DNA of 46,076 bases from an uncultured Collinsella sp. GTDB lineage: Bacteria; Actinomycetota; Coriobacteriia; Coriobacteriales; Coriobacteriaceae. Location: the NCBI GenBank assembly GCA_900759335.1, contig CAAEUX010000056.1:1-46076 (forward strand), given 5' to 3'. The first letter of the stretch is position 1. Each line of letters begins with the position of its first letter. The position numbers were made by a program, and so were the translations under genes. The notes beneath the pieces are model-generated. The model was not told the DNA's origin. It made no database searches and worked only from the letters and a program-made list of their open reading frames with translations. Below, in pieces: positions 5,655 through 15,900 of the stretch.

Positions 5655-8081
5655 ATGAATAAGATCTTCGACAACAAGCAGGAGTTTACCGAGCTCTATC
5701 GCGATGCCGTCATGAGCATCAGTGGTAAGAGCGTCGAGGCCGCCAGCGACCTCGACCGCTTTAACGCCCTGGCCAAGCTCGTGGCCGAGAAGGCACGCAC
5801 CGTTGCCACCAAGAGTGACGCCCGCGCCACCGCCGAGGGCAAAAAGCGCGTGTACTACTTCTCGATCGAGTTTTTGATCGGCCGCCTGCTCGACAACTAC
5901 CTGCTCAACTTTGGCGTGCGCGATATGGTCGCCGAGGCGCTCGACGACATGGGCTTTGACCTGTCCGTCATCGAGAACCAGGAGCCCGATCCGGCGCTGG
6001 GCAACGGCGGCCTGGGCCGTCTGGCCGCATGCTTCCTGGATTCCATGGCAGCCGAGGGCATTGCCGGCTACGGCAACGGCATGCGCTACCGCTACGGCCT
6101 GTTTAAGCAGGAGATCGTAAACGGCAGCCAGGTCGAGGCCACCGACGAGTGGCTCACCCACGGCTATCCCTGGGAGGTCCGCCGTCAGGACAAAGCCGTG
6201 ACCATTAAGTTTGGTGGCCACGTCGAGGGCTTTGAGGAGAACGGCCGCACGTTCTACCGCACGGTGGATACGCAGGACATCCTGGCCGTCCCCTATGACA
6301 TCCCCGTTGTGGGCTATGCCGGCGAGACCGTAAACAAGCTGCGCGTCTGGGCCGCCGAGCCGGTTGAGGAGCACTTCGATCTGGAGGCCTTCAACCGCGG
6401 CGACTATGCCCTGGCCGATGCCGAGCGCGCCGAGGCCGAGGCCATCAGCGCCATCCTCTACCCCAATGACGCCGGCGAGCACGGTCGTCTGCTGCGCCTG
6501 AAGCAGGAGTACCTGTTTGTCTCGGCCGGCATCTACAGCCTGCTCGACACCTTTGAGAAGGAGCACGGCGCGAACTGGGAGCTGCTGCCGCAGTTTGTGG
6601 CCATCCACACCAACGACACGCACCCCGCCATGTGCGGCCCCGAGCTCATGCGCATCCTCATCGACGAGAAGAAGCTCGAGTGGGACGACGCTTGGAACAT
6701 CGTGACGCAGGTCGTGAGCTACACCAACCACACCATTCTGCCCGAGGCTCTGGAGAAGTGGCCCATCGGCACGTTCTCCAAGCTCCTCCCCCGCGTGTAC
6801 CAGATCATCGACGAGATCAGCCGTCGTTGGCACGAGTCGTTCGACACCACGCAGGAGGGCTGGCAGGAGCGTCTGCGCCAGACCGCCATCCTGTGGGACG
6901 GCGAGATTCGCATGGCCAACCTGTCCGTGATCTGCAGCCACAGCGTCAACGGCGTGGCAAAGATCCACTCCGACATCATCAAGAACATCGTGCTCAAGGA
7001 CTTCTATGCCATAACGCCCGAGAAGTTCAACAACAAGACCAACGGCATCTCGCACCGTCGCTTCTTTGCCGAGGCCAACCCCACCTATGCCAAGCTCGTG
7101 ACCGAGGCCATTGGCGATGGCTGGCTGAAGGACGCCTTTGAGCTGGAGAAGCTCAAGGAGTTCCAGAACGACACCGAGTTCCTGAAGGCCGTGGGTGCCT
7201 CAAAGCGCACCAACAAGGAGCGTCTGGCCGCCTACGTTAAGGCCGAGACCGGTCTGGTTATTGACCCCAACACCGTCTTCGATGTTCAGGTGAAGCGTTT
7301 CCATGCCTACAAGCGCCAGCTCATGAACATCATGAAGGTGATGGACATCTACAACCGTCGCATCGCCGATCCCAACTTCCACGTGACGCCGACGACCTTC
7401 ATCTTTAGCGGCAAGGCTGCTTCGAGCTACACCTTTGCCAAGGAGACTATCCGCCTCATTAACTCCGTGGCCGACGTCATCAACAACGATCCCCGCGTGA
7501 ACGAGGTCATGAAAGTCTGCTTTATCCCCAACTTCCGCGTGAGTAACGCTCAGCTCATCTACCCCGCCGCCGAGATCTCGGAGCAGATCTCTACGGCCGG
7601 CAAGGAGGCCTCGGGCACGTCCAACATGAAGCTCATGATGAACGGCGCCATTACGCTGGGCACCCTCGACGGCGCCAACATCGAGATCGCCGACCTGGCC
7701 GGCCGCGAGAACGAGGCCATCTTTGGTCTGACCGCCCCCGAGGTCGAGCAGCTTTGGGCATCCAACAGCTACTTTGCGTGGGATACGCTCAACAACGACC
7801 GCGAGCGCCTGGGCCGCGTGATGGACGAGCTCAAGGACAACACCTTTGCGGGTCTTTCGGGCAACTTCGAGAGCATCTACAACGAGCTCATGAATAACAA
7901 CGACCCCGACCTTGTCATGGCCGATTTCCGCAGCTACGTGGATGCGTGGGAAAAGCTCACGGGCAGCTACGGCAACCAGGAGACCTGGAACCGCAAGGCC
8001 CTGCTCAACACCGCCTCCTCGGGCTGGTTCTCGAGCGACCGCACCATTCGCGAGTACCGCGACGAGATCTGGCACGCGTAA
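5655..8081 (+). CDS. glgP: Glycogen/alpha-glucan phosphorylase
   Basis: This 808-residue GT35 enzyme releases glucose 1-phosphate from non-reducing ends of alpha-1,4-glucan using phosphate and pyridoxal phosphate. Length is typical for the family (about 800). Visible signatures are YFSIEFLIGRLLDNYL near the N-terminus, EPDPALGNGGLGRLAACF, the FNNKTNGISHRRF segment, KRFHAYKRQ, and the PLP-lysine motif EASGTSNMKLMMNG with Lys659. The start ATG has GGGGAAAGGAA upstream. It sits between glgB and glgC; placing the degradative enzyme inside the synthetic operon suggests that synthesis and breakdown are expressed together, with control at enzyme level. A strong hairpin (8116-8146) separates it from glgC. 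Confidence 0.97.
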   Translation: MNKIFDNKQEFTELYRDAVMSISGKSVEAASDLDRFNALAKLVAEKARTVATKSDARATAEGKKRVYYFSIEFLIGRLLDNYLLNFGVRDMVAEALDDMGFDLSVIENQEPDPALGNGGLGRLAACFLDSMAAEGIAGYGNGMRYRYGLFKQEIVNGSQVEATDEWLTHGYPWEVRRQDKAVTIKFGGHVEGFEENGRTFYRTVDTQDILAVPYDIPVVGYAGETVNKLRVWAAEPVEEHFDLEAFNRGDYALADAERAEAEAISAILYPNDAGEHGRLLRLKQEYLFVSAGIYSLLDTFEKEHGANWELLPQFVAIHTNDTHPAMCGPELMRILIDEKKLEWDDAWNIVTQVVSYTNHTILPEALEKWPIGTFSKLLPRVYQIIDEISRRWHESFDTTQEGWQERLRQTAILWDGEIRMANLSVICSHSVNGVAKIHSDIIKNIVLKDFYAITPEKFNNKTNGISHRRFFAEANPTYAKLVTEAIGDGWLKDAFELEKLKEFQNDTEFLKAVGASKRTNKERLAAYVKAETGLVIDPNTVFDVQVKRFHAYKRQLMNIMKVMDIYNRRIADPNFHVTPTTFIFSGKAASSYTFAKETIRLINSVADVINNDPRVNEVMKVCFIPNFRVSNAQLIYPAAEISEQISTAGKEASGTSNMKLMMNGAITLGTLDGANIEIADLAGRENEAIFGLTAPEVEQLWASNSYFAWDTLNNDRERLGRVMDELKDNTFAGLSGNFESIYNELMNNNDPDLVMADFRSYVDAWEKLTGSYGNQETWNRKALLNTASSGWFSSDRTIREYRDEIWHA

Positions 8082-8115
8082 AGGCCGCGAGCTCCCTTTG
8101 CCGCACGGCATTACT

Positions 8116-8146
8116 CGACGGGCGCAACGTTGCGCTGCGCCCGTCG
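8116..8146 (+). other. Intercistronic hairpin between glgP and glgC
   Basis: Arms 8116-8126 and 8136-8146 are perfect 11-base reverse complements (CGACGGGCGCA / TGCGCCCGTCG) with a nine-base loop. There is no T run behind it, so it is more likely a transcript-stabilising or processing structure, or a weak attenuator, than a terminator. glgC follows 39 bases later. Confidence 0.55.
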
Positions 8147-8185
8147 CTAATGGGTTAGAAACATCGATGACAGAAGGAGAAATCG

Positions 8186-9334
8186 ATGAGTAAGAAAGAA
8201 TGCATCACGATGCTCCTCGCAGGAGGACAGGGCAGCCGATTGGGGGCACTCACCCAAAAGATCGCCAAGCCGGCGGTTAGCTTTGGTGGCAAGTTCCGCA
8301 TTATCGACTTCTCGCTCTCCAACTGCTCCAACTCGGGCATCGACACGGTGGGCGTTCTGACGCAGTATCGCCCCTATCTGCTGCATGCCTACGTGGGCTC
8401 CGGCGAGGCGTGGGATCTGGACAGCCGCGACGGTGGCGTGTCGATCCTGCCGCCGTACGAGACGCAGACCGGTGGCGCCTGGTATGCGGGCACGGCCGAC
8501 GCCATTACGCAGAACCTCGACTACATCAAGGCCAACGATCCCAAGTACGTCCTGATTCTTTCGGGCGATCATCTGTATCGCATGGACTACCGCAAGATGC
8601 TCAAGACGCACATTGAGAACAACGCCGACCTCACGGTGAGCGTTATGCCCGTGCCGTGGGAGGAGGCGAGCCGCTTTGGCATCCTGACCACCGACCCCGA
8701 GGACGGCCGCATCACCAAGTTCACCGAGAAGCCCGATAAGCCCGATTCGAACCTCGCGTCCATGGGCATCTACATCTTCTCGGCCGACGTGCTGATTGAG
8801 GCACTCGAGGAAGACGCTCTGGACCAGCGCTCGAGCCACGACTTTGGCAAGGACATCATCCCCAAGCTGCTCGGCGAGGGCAAGCGCCTGTACAGCTACG
8901 AGTTTCACGGCTTTTGGAAGGACGTCGGCACCATCGCCAGCTTCCACGAGACCTCGATGGACCTGCTGGGCAACAACCCCGAGTTCGATCTGTTCGACAA
9001 GCATTTCCCCATCATGTCCAACATCACCACGCGACCGCCGCACTACATTGGCCCGGACGGCCGCCTGGACGACTGCCTGGTCTCCAACGGCTGCAAGATC
9101 TACGGCACCGCGCGCCACTCGATCCTTTCGACCGATGTCATCATCGAGGAGCGCGCTGTGGTCGAGGACTCCGTGCTACTGCCGGGTGCGCACGTTAAGA
9201 GCGGCGCGCACATCTGCCGCGCTATTTTGGGCGAGAACTCCACGGTCGAAGAGGGCGTGAAGCTCGGCTCTGTCGATACCACCAAGGATACGGCCGTCGT
9301 TGGAAATGACGTCGTTATCGGGAAGGGGGAATGA
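8186..9334 (+). CDS. glgC: Glucose-1-phosphate adenylyltransferase (ADP-glucose pyrophosphorylase, catalytic subunit)
   Basis: GlgC makes ADP-glucose from ATP and glucose 1-phosphate, the committed step of glycogen synthesis. The 382-residue protein carries the nucleotide-binding signature LLAGGQGSRLGALT (about 10-23), then KPAVSFGGKFRIIDFSLSN, the catalytic region SGDHLYRMDY, the sugar-binding KFTEKPDKPDSN and SMGIYIF, and a C-terminal left-handed beta-helix of hexapeptide-like repeats. Ribosome site AGAAGGAG stands eight bases before ATG. It ends five bases before glgD, so the two are almost certainly translated together and form a mixed oligomer. It is a typical bacterial member with no visible defect. 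Confidence 0.96.
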   Translation: MSKKECITMLLAGGQGSRLGALTQKIAKPAVSFGGKFRIIDFSLSNCSNSGIDTVGVLTQYRPYLLHAYVGSGEAWDLDSRDGGVSILPPYETQTGGAWYAGTADAITQNLDYIKANDPKYVLILSGDHLYRMDYRKMLKTHIENNADLTVSVMPVPWEEASRFGILTTDPEDGRITKFTEKPDKPDSNLASMGIYIFSADVLIEALEEDALDQRSSHDFGKDIIPKLLGEGKRLYSYEFHGFWKDVGTIASFHETSMDLLGNNPEFDLFDKHFPIMSNITTRPPHYIGPDGRLDDCLVSNGCKIYGTARHSILSTDVIIEERAVVEDSVLLPGAHVKSGAHICRAILGENSTVEEGVKLGSVDTTKDTAVVGNDVVIGKGE

Positions 9335-9338
9335 TCCG

Positions 9339-10466
9339 ATGATCAATCGTAAGGCCATCGGTTATATCACCGCTAACTACTCTTCGACCTACGGCAGCGT
9401 GCTGCTCAAGGACCGCCCCATCGCGTCCGTTCCGTTTTTGGGCCGCTACCGCCTGATCGACTTCCCGCTGTCCAACATGATGAATGCCGGCATCAAGACC
9501 GTCGGTGTCGTCATGCCGGGCAACTACCGCTCGCTGATCGACCACGTGGGCTCGGGCAAGGACTGGGGCCTGGACCGCAAGAAGGGCGGCCTGTTCATGG
9601 TGCCCGGCAACGCGTATGGCACCACCAAGGGCGGCATGCGCTTCCTGCTGCGCGACATCATCTCCAACAAGACACTGTTCCAGCGCTCGGACAAACCCTA
9701 CGTTGTGATGATGGGCACCAACATCATCTTTAACATGGACCTCAACACCATCATCGAAGCGCACGAGAACTCCGGCGCCCAGATGACCGTGGTGTACTGC
9801 AAGGCCACGCGCAACGTCGATGACGAGACCAAGCTGCAGATCAACGAGAACGGCCGCCTGACGGGCGTGAGCGCTGGCGTCGTGTACGGCGATAACGCCT
9901 CTATGGACTGCTGCATCGTCAACCGCGAGACGCTGCTCGAGATTATCGACCACTACCAGGCCGCCGACTATCTGGACCTGCTCGAGGCACTCCAGGGCGA
10001 CTTTGGTAACATCGACGTGTGCAGCTACGAGTACAAGGGCGAGGTTGTGGGCGTGTTTAGCGAGAAGTCGCTGTATCGCCGCAGCATGGACCTGCTCGAC
10101 CAGACCGTGGCCGACCAGCTCTTCGATCCCGAGCGCCCGATCCTGACCAAGGCTCACGATGTGCCGCCTTCGCGCTATGCGACCGGCAGCCACGCTTGCA
10201 ACTCGATCATCTCGGCCGGCTGCATCATCAAGGGCACCGTGCGCAACTCGATCCTGTCGCGCGGCGTTGTAGTCGAGGAAGGCGCCTCGGTGACCAACTC
10301 GATCATCAACCAGAGCTGCATCATCAAGAGCGGCGCACGCGTCGAGAACGCCATTCTGGACAAGAACAACGTGGTTCCCACCAACACCGAGCTTCGCGGC
10401 ACGCCCGAGAACATCCTGGTGCTGGACAAGGCTCCGTTAACTTCCGACACCACCATCGTACGTTAA
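9339..10466 (+). CDS. glgD: ADP-glucose pyrophosphorylase accessory subunit
   Basis: GlgD is the GlgC paralogue found beside glgC in many Gram-positive glycogen operons; known examples are poorly active alone and raise activity and alter regulation of GlgC. The 375-residue product aligns in layout with GlgC (SVPFLGRYRLIDFPLSN at about 27-43, C-terminal beta-helix repeats such as NSILSRGVVVEEGASV) but lacks the GGxGxRL pyrophosphorylase signature at its N-terminus, which reads AIGYITANYSSTYGSVLLKD. This supports a non-catalytic or regulatory role. The ATG at 9339 lies five bases after the glgC stop, with GGAAGGGGGA upstream. An earlier in-frame ATG at 9300 inside glgC has no ribosome site and was not chosen. 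Confidence 0.93.
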   Translation: MINRKAIGYITANYSSTYGSVLLKDRPIASVPFLGRYRLIDFPLSNMMNAGIKTVGVVMPGNYRSLIDHVGSGKDWGLDRKKGGLFMVPGNAYGTTKGGMRFLLRDIISNKTLFQRSDKPYVVMMGTNIIFNMDLNTIIEAHENSGAQMTVVYCKATRNVDDETKLQINENGRLTGVSAGVVYGDNASMDCCIVNRETLLEIIDHYQAADYLDLLEALQGDFGNIDVCSYEYKGEVVGVFSEKSLYRRSMDLLDQTVADQLFDPERPILTKAHDVPPSRYATGSHACNSIISAGCIIKGTVRNSILSRGVVVEEGASVTNSIINQSCIIKSGARVENAILDKNNVVPTNTELRGTPENILVLDKAPLTSDTTIVR

Positions 10467-10497
10467 CGTTGGCACCGCAACATCGCTCGTAACATGT

Positions 10498-10533
10498 AGA
10501 ATAGCCGCCCGGTTAGCGCCAGGCGGCTATTCT
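10498..10533 (+). other. Strong intercistronic hairpin between glgD and glgA
   Basis: Arms 10498-10509 and 10522-10533 are perfect 12-base complements (AGAATAGCCGCC / GGCGGCTATTCT) around a 12-base loop. The downstream arm ends in TATTCTC rather than a T run, so read-through is likely. It could attenuate transcription, stabilise the upstream mRNA or set the GlgA level. glgA starts 23 bases later. Confidence 0.6.
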
Positions 10534-10556
10534 CGAATTGCAACATGGGAGACAAT

Positions 10557-12773
10557 ATGGCAGATTCCAGCAAAAAGATGCAGATCGTGTTTGCCTCGGC
10601 CGAGTGCGCACCGTTCGTTAAGACCGGTGGCCTGGGTGACGTGGCGGGCTCGCTGCCTGCGGCGCTTGTGCGCGCCGGCGCCGAGGTCATCGTGATGGTA
10701 CCCAAGTACGCCACCATCAAGGACGAGTACAAGGCGCAGATGGAGCACTTCTCCGATTTTTACGTGAGCCTGGGTTGGCGCAACGAGTACTGCGGGCTTG
10801 AGAAGCTCGAGCGCGACGGCGTCACGTATATGTTCATCGACAACGAGCGCTACTTTGCGCGCGACTATCCGTACGGCTTCTTTGACGACGGCGAGCGTTT
10901 TGCTTTCTTCTCCAAGGCCATCACCGAGAGTCTGCAGCACCTGCCGGCCGGTTTTGAGTGTGACATTCTGCACTGCAACGACTGGCAGACGGCACTGGCG
11001 CCCGTGTTCTTGCGCGAGTTCTACCAGGGCCTGCCGCTGTATGACCGCGTCAAGACCGTGTTCTCTATCCACAACGTGGCGTTCCAGGGCCAGTTTAGCG
11101 ACACCGTGATGGGGGACATCCTGGGTGTGGCGCATATTCCTGCGGCTGCCTCGCAGTTGCGTTGCGACGCCTGCAGCATCAACTACATGCTGGGCGCGCT
11201 GCGCTATGCCGACGCCATCACCACGGTGAGCCCTACCTATGCCAACGAGATCCAGACGCCCGAGTTTGGCGAGGGCCTGGACGGCGTGCTGCGCGAGCGT
11301 TCGTACGCGCTGCAGGGCATTTTGAATGGCATCGACGTCGCGGGCTTTGACCCGGCAACCGACAAGCGCATTGCCGCCAACTACACCGTGGAGGACCGTT
11401 CTGGCAAGGCCGTGTGCAAGGCAAAGCTGCAGGAAGAGCTGGGTCTCGAGGTTCGCGACGACCGTCCGCTCATGGTGATGGTCACGCGTCTGACGCGCCA
11501 GAAGGGCATGGACCTGGTCATGTACGCACTCGACCGCATCTTGGCCGGCGGCGTGCAGGTGGCGGTACTGGGCACCGGTGACCGCGACTACGAGGACGGC
11601 CTGCGCTACTTCCAGGACAAGTACCCCGGTACCATGGCCGCGCGCATCGAGTTCGATCCGGCGCTGTCGCAGCGCATGTATGCCGCCGCCGACATGTTCC
11701 TGATGCCTTCGAAGTTTGAGCCCTGCGGTCTGTCGCAGATCATCGCCATGCGCTACGGCACCCTGCCGATTGTTCGCGAAACCGGTGGTCTGAAGGACAC
11801 CGTGCAGCCGTACAACGAGTTTACCGGCGAGGGCACGGGCTTCTCGTTTAGCAACTTTAACGGCGACGAGATGGGCGACGCGGTGTTCCGCGCGGCACGC
11901 CTGTTCTGGGATAACCGCGAGGCCTGGAACCAGCTGGTCACGCAGGCTATGAGCCAAGACTTTAGCTGGACGCGCTCGGCCGACAAGTATCTTGACCTGT
12001 ACTTCTTTATGCATCCGGAGATTGAGAGGCCGGCGGCTGTTGTCGACGAGCCTGAAGCTGTTGCTGAGCCGGAGTCCAAGGCCGAGGAGAAGCCGGTTGA
12101 AGCTGAGCCCGCAAAGGCCAAGCCTGAGGTGAAGGCTGAGGTTGCTCCTGAGGCAGAGGCCGAGGTCAAGCCCGCTGCAAAGCCCGCAGCTAAGAAGACC
12201 GCGACTCGTAAGACGACGGCCAAGAAGGTCACAGCGACCAAGGCGGCGGCAACAAAGACCACCGCTGCCAACACAACGACCTCGCGCAAGCGCACGACCG
12301 CCGCTGCCAAGAAGGCCGCCGAAGCTGAGGCTGCTCCCGAGGTAAAGGCCGAGGTCGCCGAGGCCAAGCCGGCCGCCAAGGCTCCGGCAAAGACCGCTGC
12401 CAAGAAGACGACCACGACCGCCAAGAAGGCAACGGCAGCCAAGAAGATCACGGCAACGAAGTCGACGACCACGAAGGCCGCCACGACCAAGGCAGCCGCA
12501 AAGCCGGCCGCCAAAGTCGAGGAGACGCCCGCCGAGTCCAATGCTGAGGCAACCGTCGAGGCCAAGCCGGCCGCCAAGACCACCACGCGCAAGCGCACTG
12601 CGACGACGGCCAAAAAGACCACGACCAAGGCTGCTGCTCCAAAGGCGGAGGCTAAGGCCGAGCCCGAGCCCGCCAAGGAGACTCCAGTCTCCCCCGCCGC
12701 TCCGGCAGAGAAAAAGGCCCCGTCCAAGAAGACGTCCGTCCGCAAGGCAACGGCCACCCGCAAGCGCCGCTAG
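10557..12773 (+). CDS. glgA: Glycogen synthase (ADP-glucose, GT5) with very long histone-H1-like C-terminal tail
   Basis: GlgA adds glucose from ADP-glucose to the non-reducing end of glycogen. The catalytic part (residues 1 to about 490) shows the KTGGLGDVAGSLP loop (22-34), the catalytic-cleft ITTVSPTYANEI, TRLTRQKGMDLV and the C-terminal EPCGLSQIIAMRYGTLP with Glu388. GlgA proteins usually end at about 480 residues; this one continues for about 250 more. That tail starts acidic (DEPEAVAEPESKAEE) and becomes a Lys/Ala/Thr repeat region (TAKKVTATKAAATKTT) ending RKATATRKRR. It is the same style as the GlgB tail in this operon. ATG 10557 is preferred over ATG 10545 because GGGAG lies six bases before it. 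A terminator-like hairpin follows at 12810. Confidence 0.95.
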   Translation: MADSSKKMQIVFASAECAPFVKTGGLGDVAGSLPAALVRAGAEVIVMVPKYATIKDEYKAQMEHFSDFYVSLGWRNEYCGLEKLERDGVTYMFIDNERYFARDYPYGFFDDGERFAFFSKAITESLQHLPAGFECDILHCNDWQTALAPVFLREFYQGLPLYDRVKTVFSIHNVAFQGQFSDTVMGDILGVAHIPAAASQLRCDACSINYMLGALRYADAITTVSPTYANEIQTPEFGEGLDGVLRERSYALQGILNGIDVAGFDPATDKRIAANYTVEDRSGKAVCKAKLQEELGLEVRDDRPLMVMVTRLTRQKGMDLVMYALDRILAGGVQVAVLGTGDRDYEDGLRYFQDKYPGTMAARIEFDPALSQRMYAAADMFLMPSKFEPCGLSQIIAMRYGTLPIVRETGGLKDTVQPYNEFTGEGTGFSFSNFNGDEMGDAVFRAARLFWDNREAWNQLVTQAMSQDFSWTRSADKYLDLYFFMHPEIERPAAVVDEPEAVAEPESKAEEKPVEAEPAKAKPEVKAEVAPEAEAEVKPAAKPAAKKTATRKTTAKKVTATKAAATKTTAANTTTSRKRTTAAAKKAAEAEAAPEVKAEVAEAKPAAKAPAKTAAKKTTTTAKKATAAKKITATKSTTTKAATTKAAAKPAAKVEETPAESNAEATVEAKPAAKTTTRKRTATTAKKTTTKAAAPKAEAKAEPEPAKETPVSPAAPAEKKAPSKKTSVRKATATRKRR

Positions 12774-12809
12774 CCCACAGACGATTTAAAACCTAATCAA
12801 ACCCTACGT

Positions 12810-12838
12810 AAGGGGCGCTCCAACCGGGCGCCCCTTCT
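12810..12838 (+). terminator. Terminator after glgA
   Basis: AAGGGGCGC (12810-12818) pairs with GCGCCCCTT (12828-12836) around a nine-base loop, followed by CTCT. The T run is weak, but the stem is GC-rich and sits 36 bases after the glgA stop, before a new control region. Confidence 0.6.
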
Positions 12839-12850
12839 CTGTAGGTAGTT

Positions 12851-12893
12851 GGTAAAACGATTTTCTAGGACAACCGTTCGCCGATGGTAAACG
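12851..12893 (+). promoter_or_regulatory. Operator-like sites before the GH13-GH77 gene
   Basis: GGTAAAACGATTTTCTA (12851-12867) and GGTAAACG (12886-12893) match the half-sites found in the glgB promoter region (2989-3074). The first is laid out like a degenerate palindrome centred on CG. Sharing this motif points to one regulator acting on both glycogen transcription units. A perfect hairpin CATGGCC-AGCA-GGCCATG (12951-12968) lies further down in the leader. Confidence 0.5.
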
Positions 12894-12991
12894 GATGTTG
12901 TTTATACAGCCTGTGTCCAACAGATATACTTACAGACTGTGCGTAAAGCCCATGGCCAGCAGGCCATGATTCTATTGAACTGGACCGTACT

Positions 12992-15900
12992 ATGAGATTG
13001 ATACACAACAGCCGTCTGCCGCAGTTTCGGACTCCGTTTGGCGCTGTGACCACAGGAACCACCCTTTCGCTCTCCGTGATTTTGGAGGACGCCGATCCCG
13101 CGCAGGCCACGCTTACGTTGCGCACCTGGGTCGATGAGATCGGTGAGTCTCGGTATCCCATGACGCACGAGGGCGACGGCATATTTAGCGTAGAGCTCAA
13201 GTGCACCGAGCCCTGTCTTATCTGGTACAGCTTTATCTGCAATATCGAAGGCCAGCCCGAGGTCCGCTTGGGCGCACCGCAAGGACGTACCGGCGGCGAA
13301 GGCGTAACCTACGACTACGCTGAGGTGCCGTCATTCCAGGTCACCGTCTACAAACACCGTGAGAACCGTCCTACCTGGTACGAGCGCGGTATGGTCTACC
13401 AGATCTTCCCCGATCGCTATGCCCGCGACGAGCACTGGCGCGAGCGCACGCTGGCCGAGGTCGAAAAACCGCGTAAGGGCATTCAGCGCCGCATGGTCGA
13501 GGACTGGAATGAGCCGCCTGTGTACGAGCGCGCCGAGGACGGCTCCATCAAGACCTGGGACTTCTACGGCGGATCGCTCAAGGGTATCCAGGAAGACCTG
13601 CCTCGCATCGCCGAGCTGGGCTTTACAGCCATCTACCTCAACCCCATTTTTGAAGCCGCGAGCAACCACCGCTACGACACCGCCAATTACACCAAGATCG
13701 ATCCGATTCTGGGCACCGAGCAGGACTTTACTGAGCTGTGCGAGGCGGCCGAGAAGCTGGGCATTTCCATCATTCTGGACGGTGTGTTCAACCACACGGG
13801 TGACGATTCGATCTATTTCAACCGCTACGGCAACTACCCCGGCGTGGGCGCGTGGCAGAGCAAGGATTCGCCGTGGCGCGATGCGTTTTATTTCCACGAG
13901 GACGGCTCGTACGACTGTTGGTGGGGCGTGGGCAATATGCCCGCCATCAATGAGAGCTCCGAACTGGTACGCGAGCGGCTCCTGGGCAAGGACGGCGTCA
14001 TTCGTAAATGGCTGCGCGCCGGCGCTCACGGCTGGCGCCTGGATGTGGCCGACGAGCTTTCCGATGACTTCCTGACCGAGATCAAAAAGGCCGTGCTCGC
14101 CGAGAAGCCTGACGCGCTGCTGCTCGGCGAAGTCTGGGAAGACGCTTCCAACAAGATCAGCTACGGCCATCTGCGTCGCTATCTGCAAGGTTCCGAGCTC
14201 GACTCGGCCATGGATTACCCCTTCCGCGACATGGTCATCGGCTTTTTGATGGGTTACAAAAACGCTTACCAAGCTGCTGAAGATATCGAGACCCTCCGCG
14301 AAAACTATCCGCGTGAGGCCCTGTCTTGCGCGCTCAATCTGCTGTCGAGCCACGACCGCCCGCGCATTATCTCGGTGCTCGGCGGTGGCCCCGACGAGTC
14401 GCAGCTGCCCGAGAGTGAGCGCAGCAAATGGCGCCTGGACGAGAACTCAATGGGCCTGGCCAAGAGCCGCTTTTGGCTGGCGACGCTCATGCAGATGACG
14501 TTCCCGGGCGTTCCCTCAATCTATTACGGTGACGAGTACGGCTTGGAGGGTCTCACCGATCCGGGCAATCGTCGCACCATGCCGACCAAGGAAAACCTGC
14601 ACGACTTCGATACGTTTGCGATCGTCAAGAACGCATCTGCCGTGCGCCGCGCGCTGCCGTTTATGATCGACGGTGAAATCAAGGCCTTCGCACTCAATGA
14701 CGAGGTGCTGGCATACAACCGCACGGGCAAGGATGGCGAGTCCGCGACGGTTATCATCAACCGCAGCCTGCGCAATTCGCACCGAGTGACGATTCCGGCG
14801 CTCGACGAATGTGCGAGTGACGTGATCAGCGGTCACGAGCGCGAGATCCACAACGGCACGGTCACGCTCGACCTGTACCCGCTGGGTTCGTCGATCATCT
14901 ATCACCACGCCGAGCAGCGCCTGCAGGAGCCGCTCGATCACGGTGCGGGTGTTGTGTGTCATATCACATCGGTGCCGACCGACGACGGCAAGCCCGGTAC
15001 AATCGGCGCGCCCACGCGTCGCTTTATCGACCATCTGGCCGCCATGGGCATGCGCTACTGGCAGGTTCTCCCCGTCAACCCCACGGACTTCTTCCGCTCC
15101 CCTTACGCTGGTCCTTCGGCCTTTGCAGGCAATATCGACCTGCTACCCGAGAGCCACGAGGAGCTGGCAGCCGACTTTGAGACCTGGAAGGCCCGCGGCG
15201 GCGAGGATGCCGATCCGCTGTACACCGCGTTTAAACATCGCAATGCCGATTGGCTCGAGAAATACTGCGTCTACATGGCCGTTAAGAAGTACTTTGAGGG
15301 CGAGTCGCGCCATGATTGGCCGGCAGATGTCGCGCGCTACAACGAGCATCTGATCGACGACAAGCGCTTCCACAACGAGGCCGAGCTTCAGGCGTACATG
15401 CAGTACCGCTTTGACCTCGCTTGGTGCGAGCTCATGAACTATGCGCACAAGAAGGGCATCAAGGTTATCGGCGATATTCCTATGTACGTGTCCGACGATT
15501 CGGCAGACGCGTGGAGCGAGCCCGAGAACTTCTGGCTGTCCGATACCGGCAAGGCGATTGAGATTTCCGGTGCGCCGCCCGACAACTTTGCACCCAAGGG
15601 CCAGGTGTGGGGCAACCCGACGTTCCGCTGGGACTACATGAAGCAGAACGGCTATAGCTGGTGGATGGATCGCCTGCGTCGTGCGTTCTCGCTCTACGAC
15701 CGCGTGCGTCTGGATCACTTCCTGGGCTTCCACAGCTACTTTAGTATCCCCGCGGGCAAGGCTTGCGCCGACGGCCGCTGGCTGGCAGGACCGGGCAAAG
15801 ACCTGTTCCAGACCGCCTATGACGAGCTGGGTCCGCTCAACTTTATCGCTGAGGACCTGGGCTATTTGACGCCCGGTGTTCGCGCCATGGCTTCGACCTG

